This document shows positions 1-10,600 of a stretch of DNA of 64,000 bases, piece by piece. The DNA comes from Aphanomyces cochlioides (lineage: Eukaryota > Oomycota > Saprolegniomycetes > Saprolegniales > Verrucalvaceae): contig JAHQRK010000020.1 of the NCBI GenBank assembly GCA_019828595.1, forward strand, positions 558,001 to 622,000, read 5' to 3'. A program made the translations under genes and the position numbers. Numbering within the stretch: the stretch's first letter is position 1; each line of letters begins with the position of its first letter. The notes under the pieces were generated by a model. It saw only the letters and a program-made list of their open reading frames with translations. It was not told the DNA's origin and did not search any database.

Positions 1-998
1 GATTCACAAGAAGCAGCAGCAGTATTTCTATATGAATTCCATATTATTGAATTTTTTACCAATAAAATTGCAATAATTTTCCATATATCATTTTCATTGG
101 TTGAAATATGAATATGTAGGTTATATTGTGAGTTTGACATTATGCAAGTCGAGATGAGGTTGAAAATTGGAAAGAGCACATGAAAACGCTACAGTAGCCT
201 TCAAAGGCGTGTCAAGTGTGCATGGATCCCTAATGTATGAAGAGCGATACAAAGTTCGTGGTGGGTTAGCACAAGCAACACGAGATGGAAGATTTTGAGG
301 ACAACTAAACGGAAATTTTCGAACACCGAAGTCTATAGACATTGGATTTCTGCTAACTCGGTGGATGCCACCTCGCCCCTTTGATCCCCCTTGGAGAGAT
401 ACAACGATGCAAGGATCTTATTGCTGCTTGATCGGCAATACTGTCCAGCCTCCGTGCTTTGCCGTGGAACAAGTACCCGGGGTATTCCACCGATTCCACA
501 GTAAAGCTAAGTCGCATCATTATCATTGCCCTGGCGTTTCCTTGAGTAATTATTGAGGTGACGCCGTGCTTGCAAGATAAATCTACTGTTGCAACTGAAT
601 ATTGCACGTGATGGAGAGAGGATCCCATCGATGCAATCGCTTGGCAACAGAGCTGAGCAGGGCAATATATTAGAAAATGTTATTCAGACGACCTCGGAAG
701 TGTGAGTCCGCCTGTACGGGGTGTGCTCCGTTGGTGATTTCTGTTAAGTCACTAAGTAGATCCTGCTCGCATACAGGGACACTTGTCAACTAGCGTGCAA
801 TCCGGCTCCTTGTCGTCCGACTCTCTGTGTGGAGTATGTCGCTGAACTCTCGGCCAAGTCTGATCCTGTATGCGACTATAAAGACGTCGGTCATGTGTTT
901 CGTTCAGAATTGTGTGTGCCTCTGCGTAGATTCTGCAAGTCTTGACTCATTCGCCAAGTTCCCCGTTGGTCTTCATACTTCGCCAGCCAACAGAGAAC
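1..998. other. No supportable gene
   Basis: About 1 kb at the window edge. Several short open frames overlap on both strands, but none shows a recognisable domain, a convincing start context or splice sites that extend it. I see nothing that I can support here. Confidence 0.5.
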
Positions 999-1253
999 AT
1001 GCCATCGAGCAAACATCAGGAGCGAGCCAAGTGGCGCGACGGCGAGCAGTATAATCTACGACGCGCGTGGCTCCGACACCCGTGTGGACCTTGGAAGACA
1101 ATCGCACGGGCAATTCCAACACGATCTGAAAGGCAAGTCATGCGGTATGCAGTCCGCCTTGGCTTGCGAATCACCAAACCTGTTCCACTGGAAACAAGCA
1201 AACAAGACGACGATGCCATCCTCCTCGAAGCCCTGCGCTTAATTATCGACTAA
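999..1253 (+). CDS. Small Myb/SANT-like protein
   Basis: An 84-residue protein from ATG 999 (MPSSKHQERAKW...). Residues about 12-45 have the tryptophan and basic-residue spacing of a Myb/SANT-like helix-turn-helix: KWRDGEQ, then RRAWLRHP, then PWKTIARAIPTRSE. A longer frame begins upstream at about 942, but ATG 999 is preferred because the domain follows it directly and a related sequence at 3.8 kb shows similarity only from this point on. A function in DNA binding is inferred from the fold pattern. It lies 1.1 kb upstream of an SKKF-family gene on the same strand, and the same pairing recurs at 3.8/5.2 kb. It could also be a transposon-derived Myb fragment. Confidence 0.5.
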   Translation: MPSSKHQERAKWRDGEQYNLRRAWLRHPCGPWKTIARAIPTRSERQVMRYAVRLGLRITKPVPLETSKQDDDAILLEALRLIID

Positions 1254-2385
1254 CTTTATCACTATCACTCGCTAAAACAACTATAAGTATTGACGTTCTT
1301 GCCATGAAGAGGGCACGCCGTCAACCTGAACAAAGGGCTAGCCTCAGGCAGCTCTACCCGGTAGCCCTTTCAGTGTAGCGCGCTCCATGAACCCAAATCG
1401 CACTCAAGAGTATGCGTCTTGTCACCACGACCTCAGTGACTCACGGGTGGGACGCATCGCTCGTTTCCCCATCGCCGAACAATTGACTGCTCTTCTTGGG
1501 AATGAGCAATCACCAAGAGTGACACGATGATGTCTGTCTTGGGCTACAAAGACAGTAAAGAACGACAGAGAGGACGACAAAGATCAGCCTTCTTGCGCAT
1601 ACTCACAAGTCCAACCACACCGGTGAAATAATCATGTTTCGCGACCTGTTCAACCTGATGCCGGCAAAATCGTCACCCTCATGATATACTTCTGCATTTA
1701 TGACGAACGCGTGTGTCGACGAATCTAAACCTCGACGTACGGCCAGCAGTGCATCGTGGCAACTCGGTTGCTCAAGCAAGCAAGTCGCCGCCTTGGAGGA
1801 GGTTGACCATAAATTCGTTCGCCGTCTGTCGCTAGATATAAATTTAATTTATATTTCATGCTAGCGACAGACGATAGCACGGAAGCAACTCTTTCCATCG
1901 TGACGACATTTCATCGACAAAGTTAGATTCGAGCGTGCATCAAATCTGCGACGACAGTGACACGACGACAACGGGCGAACAATAATCGCGTCATGTTTGT
2001 TGATGGTGTGGATTGACAAGACATGCCACGTTGTCCAGCTTTGAATTGGCATGGCTCCAAACCTCGTCAAGATCATGAGAAGGCGAAGCAGAGAGGCTAG
2101 AGCAAACCCTTTCAATTACTCGGAGCGATAGAGTAAGTGGTATTCTCCAGTACTTGATGTGGGTCCATTGCACGGGAGGAAGCTTGTTGATGGCATTTCT
2201 AACGTCAAGAGGGGTATCGTTCGTGCTTTCTGGGCCAAGAGACAGCAAGGTTGTAGGCTGTCCGTGTCGAATACTGACCGTCGACAACTGTGGAGTAGCA
2301 GTGTTCTTCAATGAGATAGCTTGGAAAAGTACCGACTATCTTCCTCGACCATGCATTTCATTTTACAATTTTCTCTCTCGACAAC
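1254..2385. other. Intergenic, upstream of first SKKF gene
   Basis: About 1.1 kb without a supportable gene. It holds a 13-bp inverted repeat around an AT-rich core at 1823-1873 (listed separately). A short stretch near 1949 (gacgacagtgacac) recurs near 4754, upstream of the second SKKF gene, which supports duplication of the whole module. Confidence 0.5.
1823..1873. repeat. Inverted repeat with AT-rich loop
   Basis: The 13-bp sequence cgtctgtcgctag (1823-1835) is matched by its exact reverse complement ctagcgacagacg (1861-1873). They flank a 25-bp AT-rich core that is itself partly palindromic (atataaat...atttatat). It lies 513 bp upstream of the first SKKF gene. It could be a regulatory palindrome, a cruciform or a small transposon relic; the sequence alone does not decide. 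Confidence 0.6.
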
Positions 2386-3078
2386 ATGCTCGCGGCAAAA
2401 CGCTTGAAAGAACGCGCTGGACCATGGACAGACGATGAAATCTCGTACGTGAGACGGCTTTCGCTTGATTTCAAGGCTGGCCTCCTGCCAGACGTGCCAA
2501 GAGGCACGAGCCTTCGTCCGTGGCTCGCGCGAAAACTCCGCTGCGATCCCATGCGGCTTAGCAAAAAATTCAACCAGGGATCGAAGCTCCTGGGCATTCA
2601 CAAGTACAAGTTCAAGGAAGAAATGTTCAATGGTCTCTCCCCAGAGATCAAACGCAGGCGCGAGTGCGAGCTCAAGGCGCTGGAAGCCAAATTTGAACAG
2701 CAAGTCGAGCTCGAGCGCAACGGAGGCATCCATCGTCGACGACGTCGTCGCAAGAAGAACCAAGCCAAACAAGCCGATGTCCACCAAGATGGCGCGTCAG
2801 TCGCTGCCACCGCCGAGCCTAACGCCATCGAAATGACCATTCCAGACTGTGAAATGCCATCTCTCCATGAAGACTACCCAGAGATGGAGCTCCTACATGA
2901 CGACGTTTTCATGGTCGAGTTGGCCTCCATGGTCAAGCAAGTAGACTACACGACGGACTTTTCCGTGGCTTACGAACATTTTCCACTCAAGATATCTCGT
3001 CTAGTCCATGCCGACTGGACTGGAACGATCACCGTTGGAGACGACAGCTACGACTACTACAATGTGATACTCGTGTAA
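2386..3078 (+). CDS. SKKF-family protein 1 (stramenopile-type, unknown function)
   Basis: A 230-residue protein. Residues about 12-85 form a conserved domain: GPWTDDEISYVRRL, then FKAGLLPDV, GTSLRPWL, and the hallmark RCDPMRLSKKF followed by LLGIHKY. I recognise this W...GTSLR..L...NC.PMR.SKKF pattern as a widespread domain of diatom and oomycete proteins with no established function; a DNA-binding role is often supposed but not shown. Downstream is a very basic stretch (HRRRRRRKKN, a likely nuclear signal) and an acidic, serine-poor tail. It is the first of four tandem paralogues in this window and has no intron. ATG 2386 follows a pyrimidine-rich stretch and gives the same MLA... N-terminus as paralogue 2. 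Confidence 0.75.
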   Translation: MLAAKRLKERAGPWTDDEISYVRRLSLDFKAGLLPDVPRGTSLRPWLARKLRCDPMRLSKKFNQGSKLLGIHKYKFKEEMFNGLSPEIKRRRECELKALEAKFEQQVELERNGGIHRRRRRRKKNQAKQADVHQDGASVAATAEPNAIEMTIPDCEMPSLHEDYPEMELLHDDVFMVELASMVKQVDYTTDFSVAYEHFPLKISRLVHADWTGTITVGDDSYDYYNVILV

Positions 3079-3755
3079 TGTAATAACTACATTGCTAAGC
3101 CAGTCGATCGATTGAATTGTGCATTCTAAAGAATAAAGAGCGCGTTGGATATCTCGCCTCAACGAGCGATATGCGTCGGACTTGTAGACCTAACCGAAGC
3201 AAATTTCCTTGCAAGTTCCTGCATCAACTTGGAAGAATATAAATGCGCATCTGTACGACTAAAATGCGAGAGCGACGACAACTCTGAGAGTTTCTCTCTC
3301 CAATGGTCGACGACATTCAAAGGCACAGCTTGACGGTAGCTACGCGACGGACCTCCTTTCACATCATCAAACGTGTACGTTCATGGTGCAATTCAGTCGT
3401 AGGTTCGTCATGCTCGTATACATGTTTAGACATCCCACATGCAAGCGCAATCTCGAGTTGCATGGTGGTTCTCACCATGTCGTTGAAGTCTAGTCGTGTG
3501 ATCCTTTCTCGAGCGAGTCATCTCGTGAAAGCATGAGCTCTTCGTTGAAACTCGACGCTTGTGATCGTGGATTTGGCCACTGGCGGCGATGGAGTTGGAG
3601 GAAACAGACAGAGCACATGAATACGTGAAGGCCATCGTGCGCTTCCTCCTGAATTTCAAAGTTTCGAGTTGGTAACAAGATGGAAAGAACTGCCGTGACG
3701 GCATGTCGTCCTCTCACGAACATTTTTTGACGTCGTCGCCTTGCAGTTTTCCGGG
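3079..3755. other. Intergenic
   Basis: Spacer between SKKF gene 1 and the broken Myb-like copy. Short overlapping frames only; no gene supportable. Confidence 0.45.
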
Positions 3756-3896
3756 ATCCGTCGAAAGACACGAAACAAGTGGCGGGAAGGGGAACATTAC
3801 CATTTACAACGAGCGTGGCTGCGATATCCGCGCTGGCCTTGGAAAACCATCGCTCGCGCAATTCCAACACGCACAGAAGCAGCAGTATCGAGCTGA
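3756..3896 (+). pseudogene. Broken copy of the Myb/SANT-like gene
   Basis: Read in one frame from about 3756 to the TGA at 3894-3896, this gives KWREGEHYHLQRAWLRYP then WPWKTIARAIPTRTE, clearly the same domain as the protein at 999-1253 (nearly identical through IARAIPTR). The position equivalent to the start codon reads ATC instead of ATG, several N-terminal codons are missing, and a stop comes soon after the domain; no in-frame ATG precedes it after the upstream TGA. It is therefore probably a relic. It precedes SKKF gene 2 by about 1.4 kb, the same arrangement as the intact copy and SKKF gene 1. Confidence 0.65.
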
Positions 3897-5247
3897 CACT
3901 CGTCTAGTGTAGTCGAAGCATATCAACTCTTTCAACGCTTCCTAGAGCGTACAGTAGTCGTGTTTACTGTCCTAAAGTTCGCTGGGGGTTGTCCTTCCCA
4001 TGGGTGCGGTCGAAAGATGGACTCGGTCTGACTTTTAACGACAAATCCATCATCGACTCGGGTCTGTTCCCCTCTCGTTTCGTCATTCATGGCCGCCTGT
4101 CCTCCGTCACGACAACGGACAGGCTCTGGTTTGTTCGCTAAACATTTCATCGACGACAGAGACCCCAACGAGAGAAGAAGGAAGACGCATACGCCGCCCG
4201 AACCAATCCTGGTTCTTGTGTCAAAATGCTTGAAGTACTACCGGCAGCCACGGAATGGTTGCGGATTGACGGGTGGAGGATGCAAGGGGAAGAACAGTTC
4301 GACAGTCAAGGCGGCGAGGAATCTTCAACTCGATCATGGCTGAGCCTGCGACCTGCCGCAGACAGCCTCCACTCACCGTTGGATCACCTTCAGGATGGCA
4401 AAGCCAGCCATGCCATCGCTGCCACACAGTTTGAAGCCAAGGGAGAGCACACTTGACGCATAGCCACACCCCTGCTCTCCACGTAGATCGATCTTCTAGA
4501 CAAAGAGAGCGCCATCGCGGCGTGCTGAGCGCAGTATAGGGCCTCTTAACGGTATGGAGATGGTGTTGGTGTTTCTGGCGGCGCGCTTGATCCCACAACA
4601 GCGTCGCAAAAGATGCAAGTCGATGCAAATGACAGGAAATATTGCACGGGAGCTGATCCTCTCCGTCGACTTTGTCGGCATGGATGCGCTGAGAAGAGAG
4701 AGAGAGCAAAGACGGGGGGCGCAATTGCCACCGCCACCTCCTCTTTGAATCTGTGACGACAGTGACACCTATCACACCAGTCGTCACGTCATATTCCATC
4801 GCAACTTTATCAACTTGGACGCTGCTGTAGCCACTGCCAGACATCCCAATCGCGACACACCGGCAAAGCGAACGCTAGGAGACTCTTCGAGGCGCGCTGC
4901 GTCGCTCGCAAGCAAGGACTCGGCGGTGGAAATGGTCTGACGGTGCGTGAAATATGTCGCTGCACGTTGCACGTGTAGCCGGTTTGATTATGGTTTCTCA
5001 TGTCGACAACGTTGCACTGGCGGCGGCAAGAGGTACACGGCGTAGGCTGTCTGCTTGTCATGTTGAAACAATAGTAGGAGGATGCAAAAGCTTACAAATC
5101 GATCGACGCGATGGACTGCGTCGTGTACTGGTCGGTCCCACAAAAAGTTGCTCCTGTCTGCTCGGACTCTGGCGACGATATGGTGACGACGACCACCACC
5201 TCAGCGTAAGAGCGAGAGTTCATTGTTGCATTGACGCGCTCTTGGAC
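3897..5247. other. Intergenic, upstream of second SKKF gene
   Basis: About 1.35 kb with no supportable gene. A 207-codon open frame on the minus strand (4221-4844) has biased composition, no domain and no paralogue, and is treated as chance. The tgacgacagtgacac stretch near 4753 matches the region upstream of SKKF gene 1. Confidence 0.45.
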
Positions 5248-5919
5248 ATGTTGGCAAGAGCGACACGAGAGAAACAGCGCGCTGGACCATGGTCGGATGT
5301 CGAGATTGCGCTCATCAAGAGACTATCGCATGATTTCAAGCGTGGCTTGCTGCGAAACGTCCCAAACGGCACAAGCATTCGACCGTGGCTGGCCATCCAG
5401 CTTCGGTGTCATCCGATGCGGATCAGCAAGAAGTTTCGCAAGGAAAGCGACCTCCTCGGCATCCACAACTACACATTCGATGAAGAACTCGTGCGGAGCA
5501 TGACGACCGCGGAAAAATTTGTCCGAGACTTGGAACTCCAGGAGCTTGACGACAAGTTTAGAGCCCAAGTCGTGCTTGAACGCGCTGGCAAGTTCCGCCA
5601 ACGTCGCCGTCGTCGAAAGGCAAAGCCATTGACGTCCAAGAAGGTTGTCAAGGACGAGCCGACTGAGAGCCATGAAGAGCCACAAGTTTTTGCATGGCAT
5701 TCTCACATCGACGACCTGTTCCATGAATTTAAAGCTGCGCCGGCTTTGGATTCCGTTGAACATATTCCGACAACGATCGACAAGGAAGCGCAATACATGA
5801 CAATGGACTGCTCCTGGACAACCGATGACTTTGTCCTCGCCAAGTCGTTTCCGCTGCTCACAATTGACGCTGGAGATGCGACGATGATTGAAGATGGAAA
5901 CTTCGTAGTTTTCTTGTAA
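5248..5919 (+). CDS. SKKF-family protein 2
   Basis: A 223-residue protein. The open frame extends upstream to 4954, but ATG 5248 (MLARATREKQRAGPWSD) gives the N-terminus that matches paralogue 1, so that start is chosen. The domain covers residues about 13-86: GPWSDVEIALIKRL, FKRGLLRNV, GTSIRPWL, RCHPMRISKKF, LLGIHNY. A basic run (RQRRRRRKAK) follows, then an acidic C-terminal part ending in a hydrophobic tail. It shares roughly half of its domain residues with paralogue 1 and is closer to it than to paralogues 3 and 4. No function is known; nuclear location is inferred from the basic run. Confidence 0.75.
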   Translation: MLARATREKQRAGPWSDVEIALIKRLSHDFKRGLLRNVPNGTSIRPWLAIQLRCHPMRISKKFRKESDLLGIHNYTFDEELVRSMTTAEKFVRDLELQELDDKFRAQVVLERAGKFRQRRRRRKAKPLTSKKVVKDEPTESHEEPQVFAWHSHIDDLFHEFKAAPALDSVEHIPTTIDKEAQYMTMDCSWTTDDFVLAKSFPLLTIDAGDATMIEDGNFVVFL

Positions 5920-8017
5920 TTGTTGAGTAAATGCGCGCTGTGTTCTTATATTCCTCATGCGAGTGAGTGCTCTCGACACCTGTGTACACATTGACGGTGC
6001 TGTCCTTGAATAGTTTGCACGATGTTGGATTTCACTTCACAACATTCTATCATGAAATTGGATTTCACATTACAACATTCTATCATTCAGTTGTTTCGTG
6101 CATTTCCAATCAACTGCTTATGCTAGCTGCAGCGCCAAGCCTGATGGAAAACAACGAGCGTGTGGTAGAGCTCGCACTCCAGTCACACCCTGCGCGTTCT
6201 GGTGGCAGTTAAGACACGAACAAAACGACGGAAAGGGATTGCCACTGCGTTGTAGTCTAGCTCAGTGGGAATGCTGCTAATAAGGGAGTATTGCCTGGGG
6301 GAATTCGTTCAGAGACTTTGGTCTTTGCACAAGCTTGGAGTGTCATCACGTGCGACGTCATTTGGGGGGGGGAACGTACAGACGAGAGGGAGAGAAGAGG
6401 TCGGAGGTCGAGCGCACGACTACTTTGGGGATTTCTCCGTCGATATACACAACCAAGACTCTAGACGTCGCTCGAAGTTTCCCGAGTCAAGCTTCCGATG
6501 GTACAGTACATGAAGAATCATACATCTTGGTATTGGTTTCGATGATGATACGTGCAATATCGGCCAAGTAAGAGTCAGATAGGCGACGTTGCGGTCGAGT
6601 GACGGAGGATGCTGGACAAGACAGTTGCTCCTTATCAAGGAATGAATCCTCATTGAGTGAGTCAGGTGTAGAACAAGCTCGTCCATTTCATTACCAAGGA
6701 GTTACAGATGTAGCATCTTGCAGGATTGCAGTACCCTACATGGCCGTCGATATACCAAGCGTATCAACCGTTCCAGTCCTTCGACTAGACCTTTCATCGA
6801 TGCGATATCAAGCATGGGCATTAAAATCCAGTCCTAGACGCTGGGAATAGAATATTCTGCACGTCGGTGGCTACATAGTACAGAGACCAGCGGCAAAAAT
6901 ATCGAATGCCGCGAGCTTGCGGTGGCGAGAGTTGGTAATGCAGTCGCGGGAAGAACATCGCACGGATTCTCATCAAGCATGGCGTGCCATCGTATGCGGC
7001 ACGCTCTAGCCTTCTGAGCACCGAGTGGTGGTTCTGGCTCGACGGGTCTGAGATACAAGACGTCGACTGGACTTTCACATCTTGCCCACGCCATGCGAGT
7101 AACATGGAGTGTCGATTGATCCACGTCGGACGAAACCTTGCTATTTTCTTGAAGTGCACTGCAATCGTCGTCGTCTTGAAATTTGCAATCTATACATTTC
7201 CCCTAGAGAAAGCATTGTCGTGAGCTTTGTCCAGCCGTCTCGGGCCTTGTCAATGTTACATATCATGCTAAGGATAGAGTCGACACCTAGTCGCTAGATC
7301 TTTCGCCTGTCAGAAGACTGCATGGCGTCGCGGCTATGGTGCTATTTGATTGACTTGAAAGTTTCAAAGATTGCAGTAGATCAAGACTTGTGTACACATA
7401 CTTGGCGATATTTTTCTCCCGACAAGAGAGAGTCAGCTTGGCTTGATGCCGCCTCCTTTATACTGCAATGCGGTACAATCATCAGACTTGCTGAAGCTGT
7501 GGCTGTAGCTCTCTCGGGTATCTCACCCTCTTGTACGTCGCTAAGTGTTCTTGACCGTCTCTCTTAGGAAACTGGTCGTACTGTGATGGGGCAGATTCAA
7601 ACAATACCAACGAGCTGGATCTGAACTCGCCTTCAACGGCTGCTTTGGTTTACAGCACACGCGCCTGCAGGCTCTTCCTTCCTCCATAGAGTTCCCGGGA
7701 GAGCTAGACAGCGTCGTCTAGATCAAGTTGTAGGTGAAATGGCCCTGCAGCTGACGTGAAAGAATATTGTAATTTGATTTGACGTGGACTTGAAACGGTC
7801 GGTGACAACGAGGAACCAACTGCAAAGTCAGCTCTGGTTCGTCTTAACGCCAATCGAGCTACGAAATATTCCACGACTTGATGAGTTCGTCACCACTGTG
7901 AGAGCTACTTCCATCTAGTGGCAGCCAGTTGAAGTTCCACGGAGGCATCATGGTCGCGAGAAGAGTGGGAGCAGCATCTCTGTCCCTATGCCAGCTCATT
8001 GTTAAACTTTCCATCCA
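5920..8017. other. Intergenic (2.1 kb), no gene supported
   Basis: Short frames on both strands without domains or convincing splice structure. Near 6010-6090 there is a short imperfect direct repeat (ttggatttcac..acaacattctatcat). Around 6920-6995 one plus-strand frame reads W-R-E-L...A-W-R-A-I, faintly like the Myb spacing, but it is too weak to call. Confidence 0.4.
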
Positions 8018-8791
8018 ATGTACACAACGAGCCACACTGCTACCTCCTCCGACTTGGCGTTGATTCTTCCCTTGGTCGTGACTCCACTTCGGGGCCCGCG
8101 ACGCACGGGGGAATGGTCTCCTGCCGAGATTGCCTACGCCTACTTCCTCTCCAATACGTTCAAAGAGGGGCTCCTCGAAGACGTCCAAGAAGGCAAGAGC
8201 GTTCGGCTCTGGCTTGGGGCCATGCTCAATTGCTCGCCCATGCGCTTGAGCAAAAAGTTCCCGAAAGAATCCGAACTCCTTGGTATGAGCTTCTTTCAGC
8301 GCAACCAAGCTGGTTTGGACAGTTTGACCTTGGCTGATCGCCGCGACATCCTTGCCAAGATGGACAGCATGCGCGCCAAGGTTGAGAGATCGTCGATGAG
8401 GGCATCCGCGGGGCTACAAGCAGACCGCCTTGCCGAGCTGGTCATCCACAATACGCACCATGCCATCAATGCTAACGCCAACGGCGTCCACTCCAAGCCA
8501 CGACGAGCTAGCCGCAAGAGTCAGCCGAAATGTCTATGCCACCACGGCAGCAAGAACGACAACATCTTTACACAACACACGTTCGACGACATGATGGACA
8601 TTGACGAGCCTGGCTATCACGCTGGCGAATTGACTCAAATCGAATGCAACTCGGTGATGCTCACGGACGCGGACATTGAGTGGATCGAGTCGCTCACTTC
8701 ATTTATGGCCCACGGCCCTGATGAAGAACTTTGCTCCCAGGTCTTGGGATACGAACTTCGCGAAAGTATTGTCGAAATGATTGAGTTTTAA
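8018..8791 (+). CDS. SKKF-family protein 3
   Basis: A 257-residue protein from ATG 8018 (MYTTSHTAT...). The family domain spans residues about 26-95: GPRRTGEWSPAEIAYAYFL, FKEGLLEDV, SVRLWLGAML, NCSPMRLSKKF, ESELLGMSFF. A middle region contains a basic run (KPRRASRKSQPK) and the C-terminus has the motif LTDADIEWIESL, which has a counterpart (LTSEEVEWLEAY) in paralogue 4 but not in 1 and 2. Genes 3 and 4 therefore form a second subfamily with a conserved C-terminal motif. No intron. Function unknown. Confidence 0.75.
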   Translation: MYTTSHTATSSDLALILPLVVTPLRGPRRTGEWSPAEIAYAYFLSNTFKEGLLEDVQEGKSVRLWLGAMLNCSPMRLSKKFPKESELLGMSFFQRNQAGLDSLTLADRRDILAKMDSMRAKVERSSMRASAGLQADRLAELVIHNTHHAINANANGVHSKPRRASRKSQPKCLCHHGSKNDNIFTQHTFDDMMDIDEPGYHAGELTQIECNSVMLTDADIEWIESLTSFMAHGPDEELCSQVLGYELRESIVEMIEF

Positions 8792-10600
8792 CTTATGCAT
8801 AACTGAGTTGGTTGATGTTCCCTGAATCCCCCCTTGATACACACCGATGGACTATTCTGTCTTACTTGCTCTAGAACCCACGAGATAGAAGATCCACCAG
8901 GGGGAAACTCAAAGCTAAGCATGAAATCCGTGATTTTGCCATGGCAAAGCTCATGAGCTCGGCCATATCTTGCCTTTAGGCCCATGTCGTGAGAGCTATT
9001 TACATGAAGGTAACATGTATCAACTTACGTGCAATTGTTTTGTAGGTGGCATGCACGTCAGCCCATCAGAACTGACAATCTCGATAGAAATGATGACATG
9101 GCTAACTTCTCTGGGGTCGTGACGCTGCGTCGTTGCAGTGCGTGGAGTAGCTGTGGGCTTATCCAACTACACTAGAGGTTAGTAGACAGATTCGTCGCTC
9201 GCTCCAGTACTAGGCGACCGAATAAATTCGAGCTCGGCAAGTTGTAAGTCTACTAATCTCAACCATGGAGTCATGAGCCATGTGAAGGTTCTTTCATAAG
9301 CTAAGAAGGCGCCTCCGTTGGACAGGAGAAGGCACAGATTCTCTGTTGCAGTGTTGAAGCACCAAATATTTCACACCTCTCAGCTGTCCTTGGAACTTCA
9401 CAGATTCCACGTGTCTTTCCATCAACCAAATCTGACGATATTGGCATTTTCATAAAGTACCCAAGATTGATGGCATATGGCGAGAGATAGAACTTTAAGT
9501 CCATTCTACATTGACTGGGCATGGTTAAATCCTTGTGTCTCTGTGAGCTTGAAAGCTTCTGGATGTATTTCACAAGAGCGAGTCAGGCCACGCGATCGAG
9601 CAGGAACAATTTGTCGACTGTACCACGATTCCAAGTGTATTCAAGTTCGCAAGGTGATCTTTCTTGGCTGCCATTACCTCACGTCTCGATGTGTCTCTTT
9701 CAAAGATCGCAGAACAACGAGCAGGCCTCCAAGCCATGCGTTGAAAAGTACGCCTTGCCTCTACACAAAGCACAACGCATCTTCGTCCACCTGTTCTGGA
9801 AGATTTCATCCTCCTTACAGTTCACACTCTATCTTCTTTGGTGCGACTAGCTCACTTCTCATGCGACTCGTAGCCATGTCGTCGTGCTGAATGCGTCCAA
9901 CACGTGTAGCTCGTAGCTAGGTCTAAAGCCCAGCAACTGGAGCAGCTATCGTTGTCGGTGACCTTCTCGTTCTTCTCGTTACTGGCCCAGTGAATGGACT
10001 ATCATTTGAAACAGCGTGGTGGTGTTACTCGCAATCGCTACCGTGGTTCTCGGCCGATTTGGATTGCCATGAGAAACCACCCTGGGTGAAAAGATATTTC
10101 ACACTTTTGAAATGTCCATCGCGTCGTTTTATGCCACTTTGGCCAAAGATAAGCATGCCATCGTCAATGATTGACTGCTTTAAATATGCGCCAAGTAGAT
10201 ATCGATGGACATGAATAAGCGGCGCCTTGACGTCACCTTGAGCTGCATATACAGTCGGAACAACGTTGAAGGAGTTGAGAAGTTACGAACGAGTTGGATC
10301 AAACCAACGGGACCAACCGTCGCATGGTCGTCAAACTTGTGGACTTGCTAGAAACAACGACATAGCTTGGAGCGCGGTACATGGATCAAGCTAAAGAAAG
10401 ATCGTGGGTGCCATATTGCATGGAGAAAAGATGCTCGAGGAGCTTCAATGCGCGCCTCGATTGAAGAATCGTTTCTACAGCCGCAGATCTGTCTAGATTT
10501 CGCCAACATATACACACTCCGGCTTTTGCCACTCATCGGAGACGCATACACACGCTCCATGTCGAGCTCATTCTCAATTTTCCACCGTCTCGGTATCGTC
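8792..10600. other. Intergenic (1.8 kb), no gene supported
   Basis: Low-scoring overlapping frames only, including a 137-codon plus-strand frame at 9477 and a 90-codon minus-strand frame at 9301, neither with a domain or paralogue. In-frame codons continue upstream of SKKF gene 4 to 10367, but the start is placed at 10601. Confidence 0.4.

Noticed and set aside
4221..4844. 207-codon open frame on the minus strand
   Set aside because: No domain, biased composition and no paralogue at the equivalent place of the other modules; probably chance in GC-rich intergenic DNA.
6250..6330. tRNA-like stretch (tctagctcagtggga)
   Set aside because: A D-arm-like sequence only; no acceptor stem pairing, proper anticodon arm or T-arm.
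6920..6995. Third possible Myb-like relic upstream of SKKF gene 3
   Set aside because: Only the tryptophan spacing is faintly similar; there is no run of shared residues like that between the copies at 1.0 and 3.8 kb.
7585..7680. tRNA-like stretch on the minus strand (gagttcagatcc)
   Set aside because: The B-box has a mismatch and the T and anticodon stems do not pair.
9477..9890. 137-codon plus-strand frame
   Set aside because: No domain, overlapped by other equally long frames on both strands.
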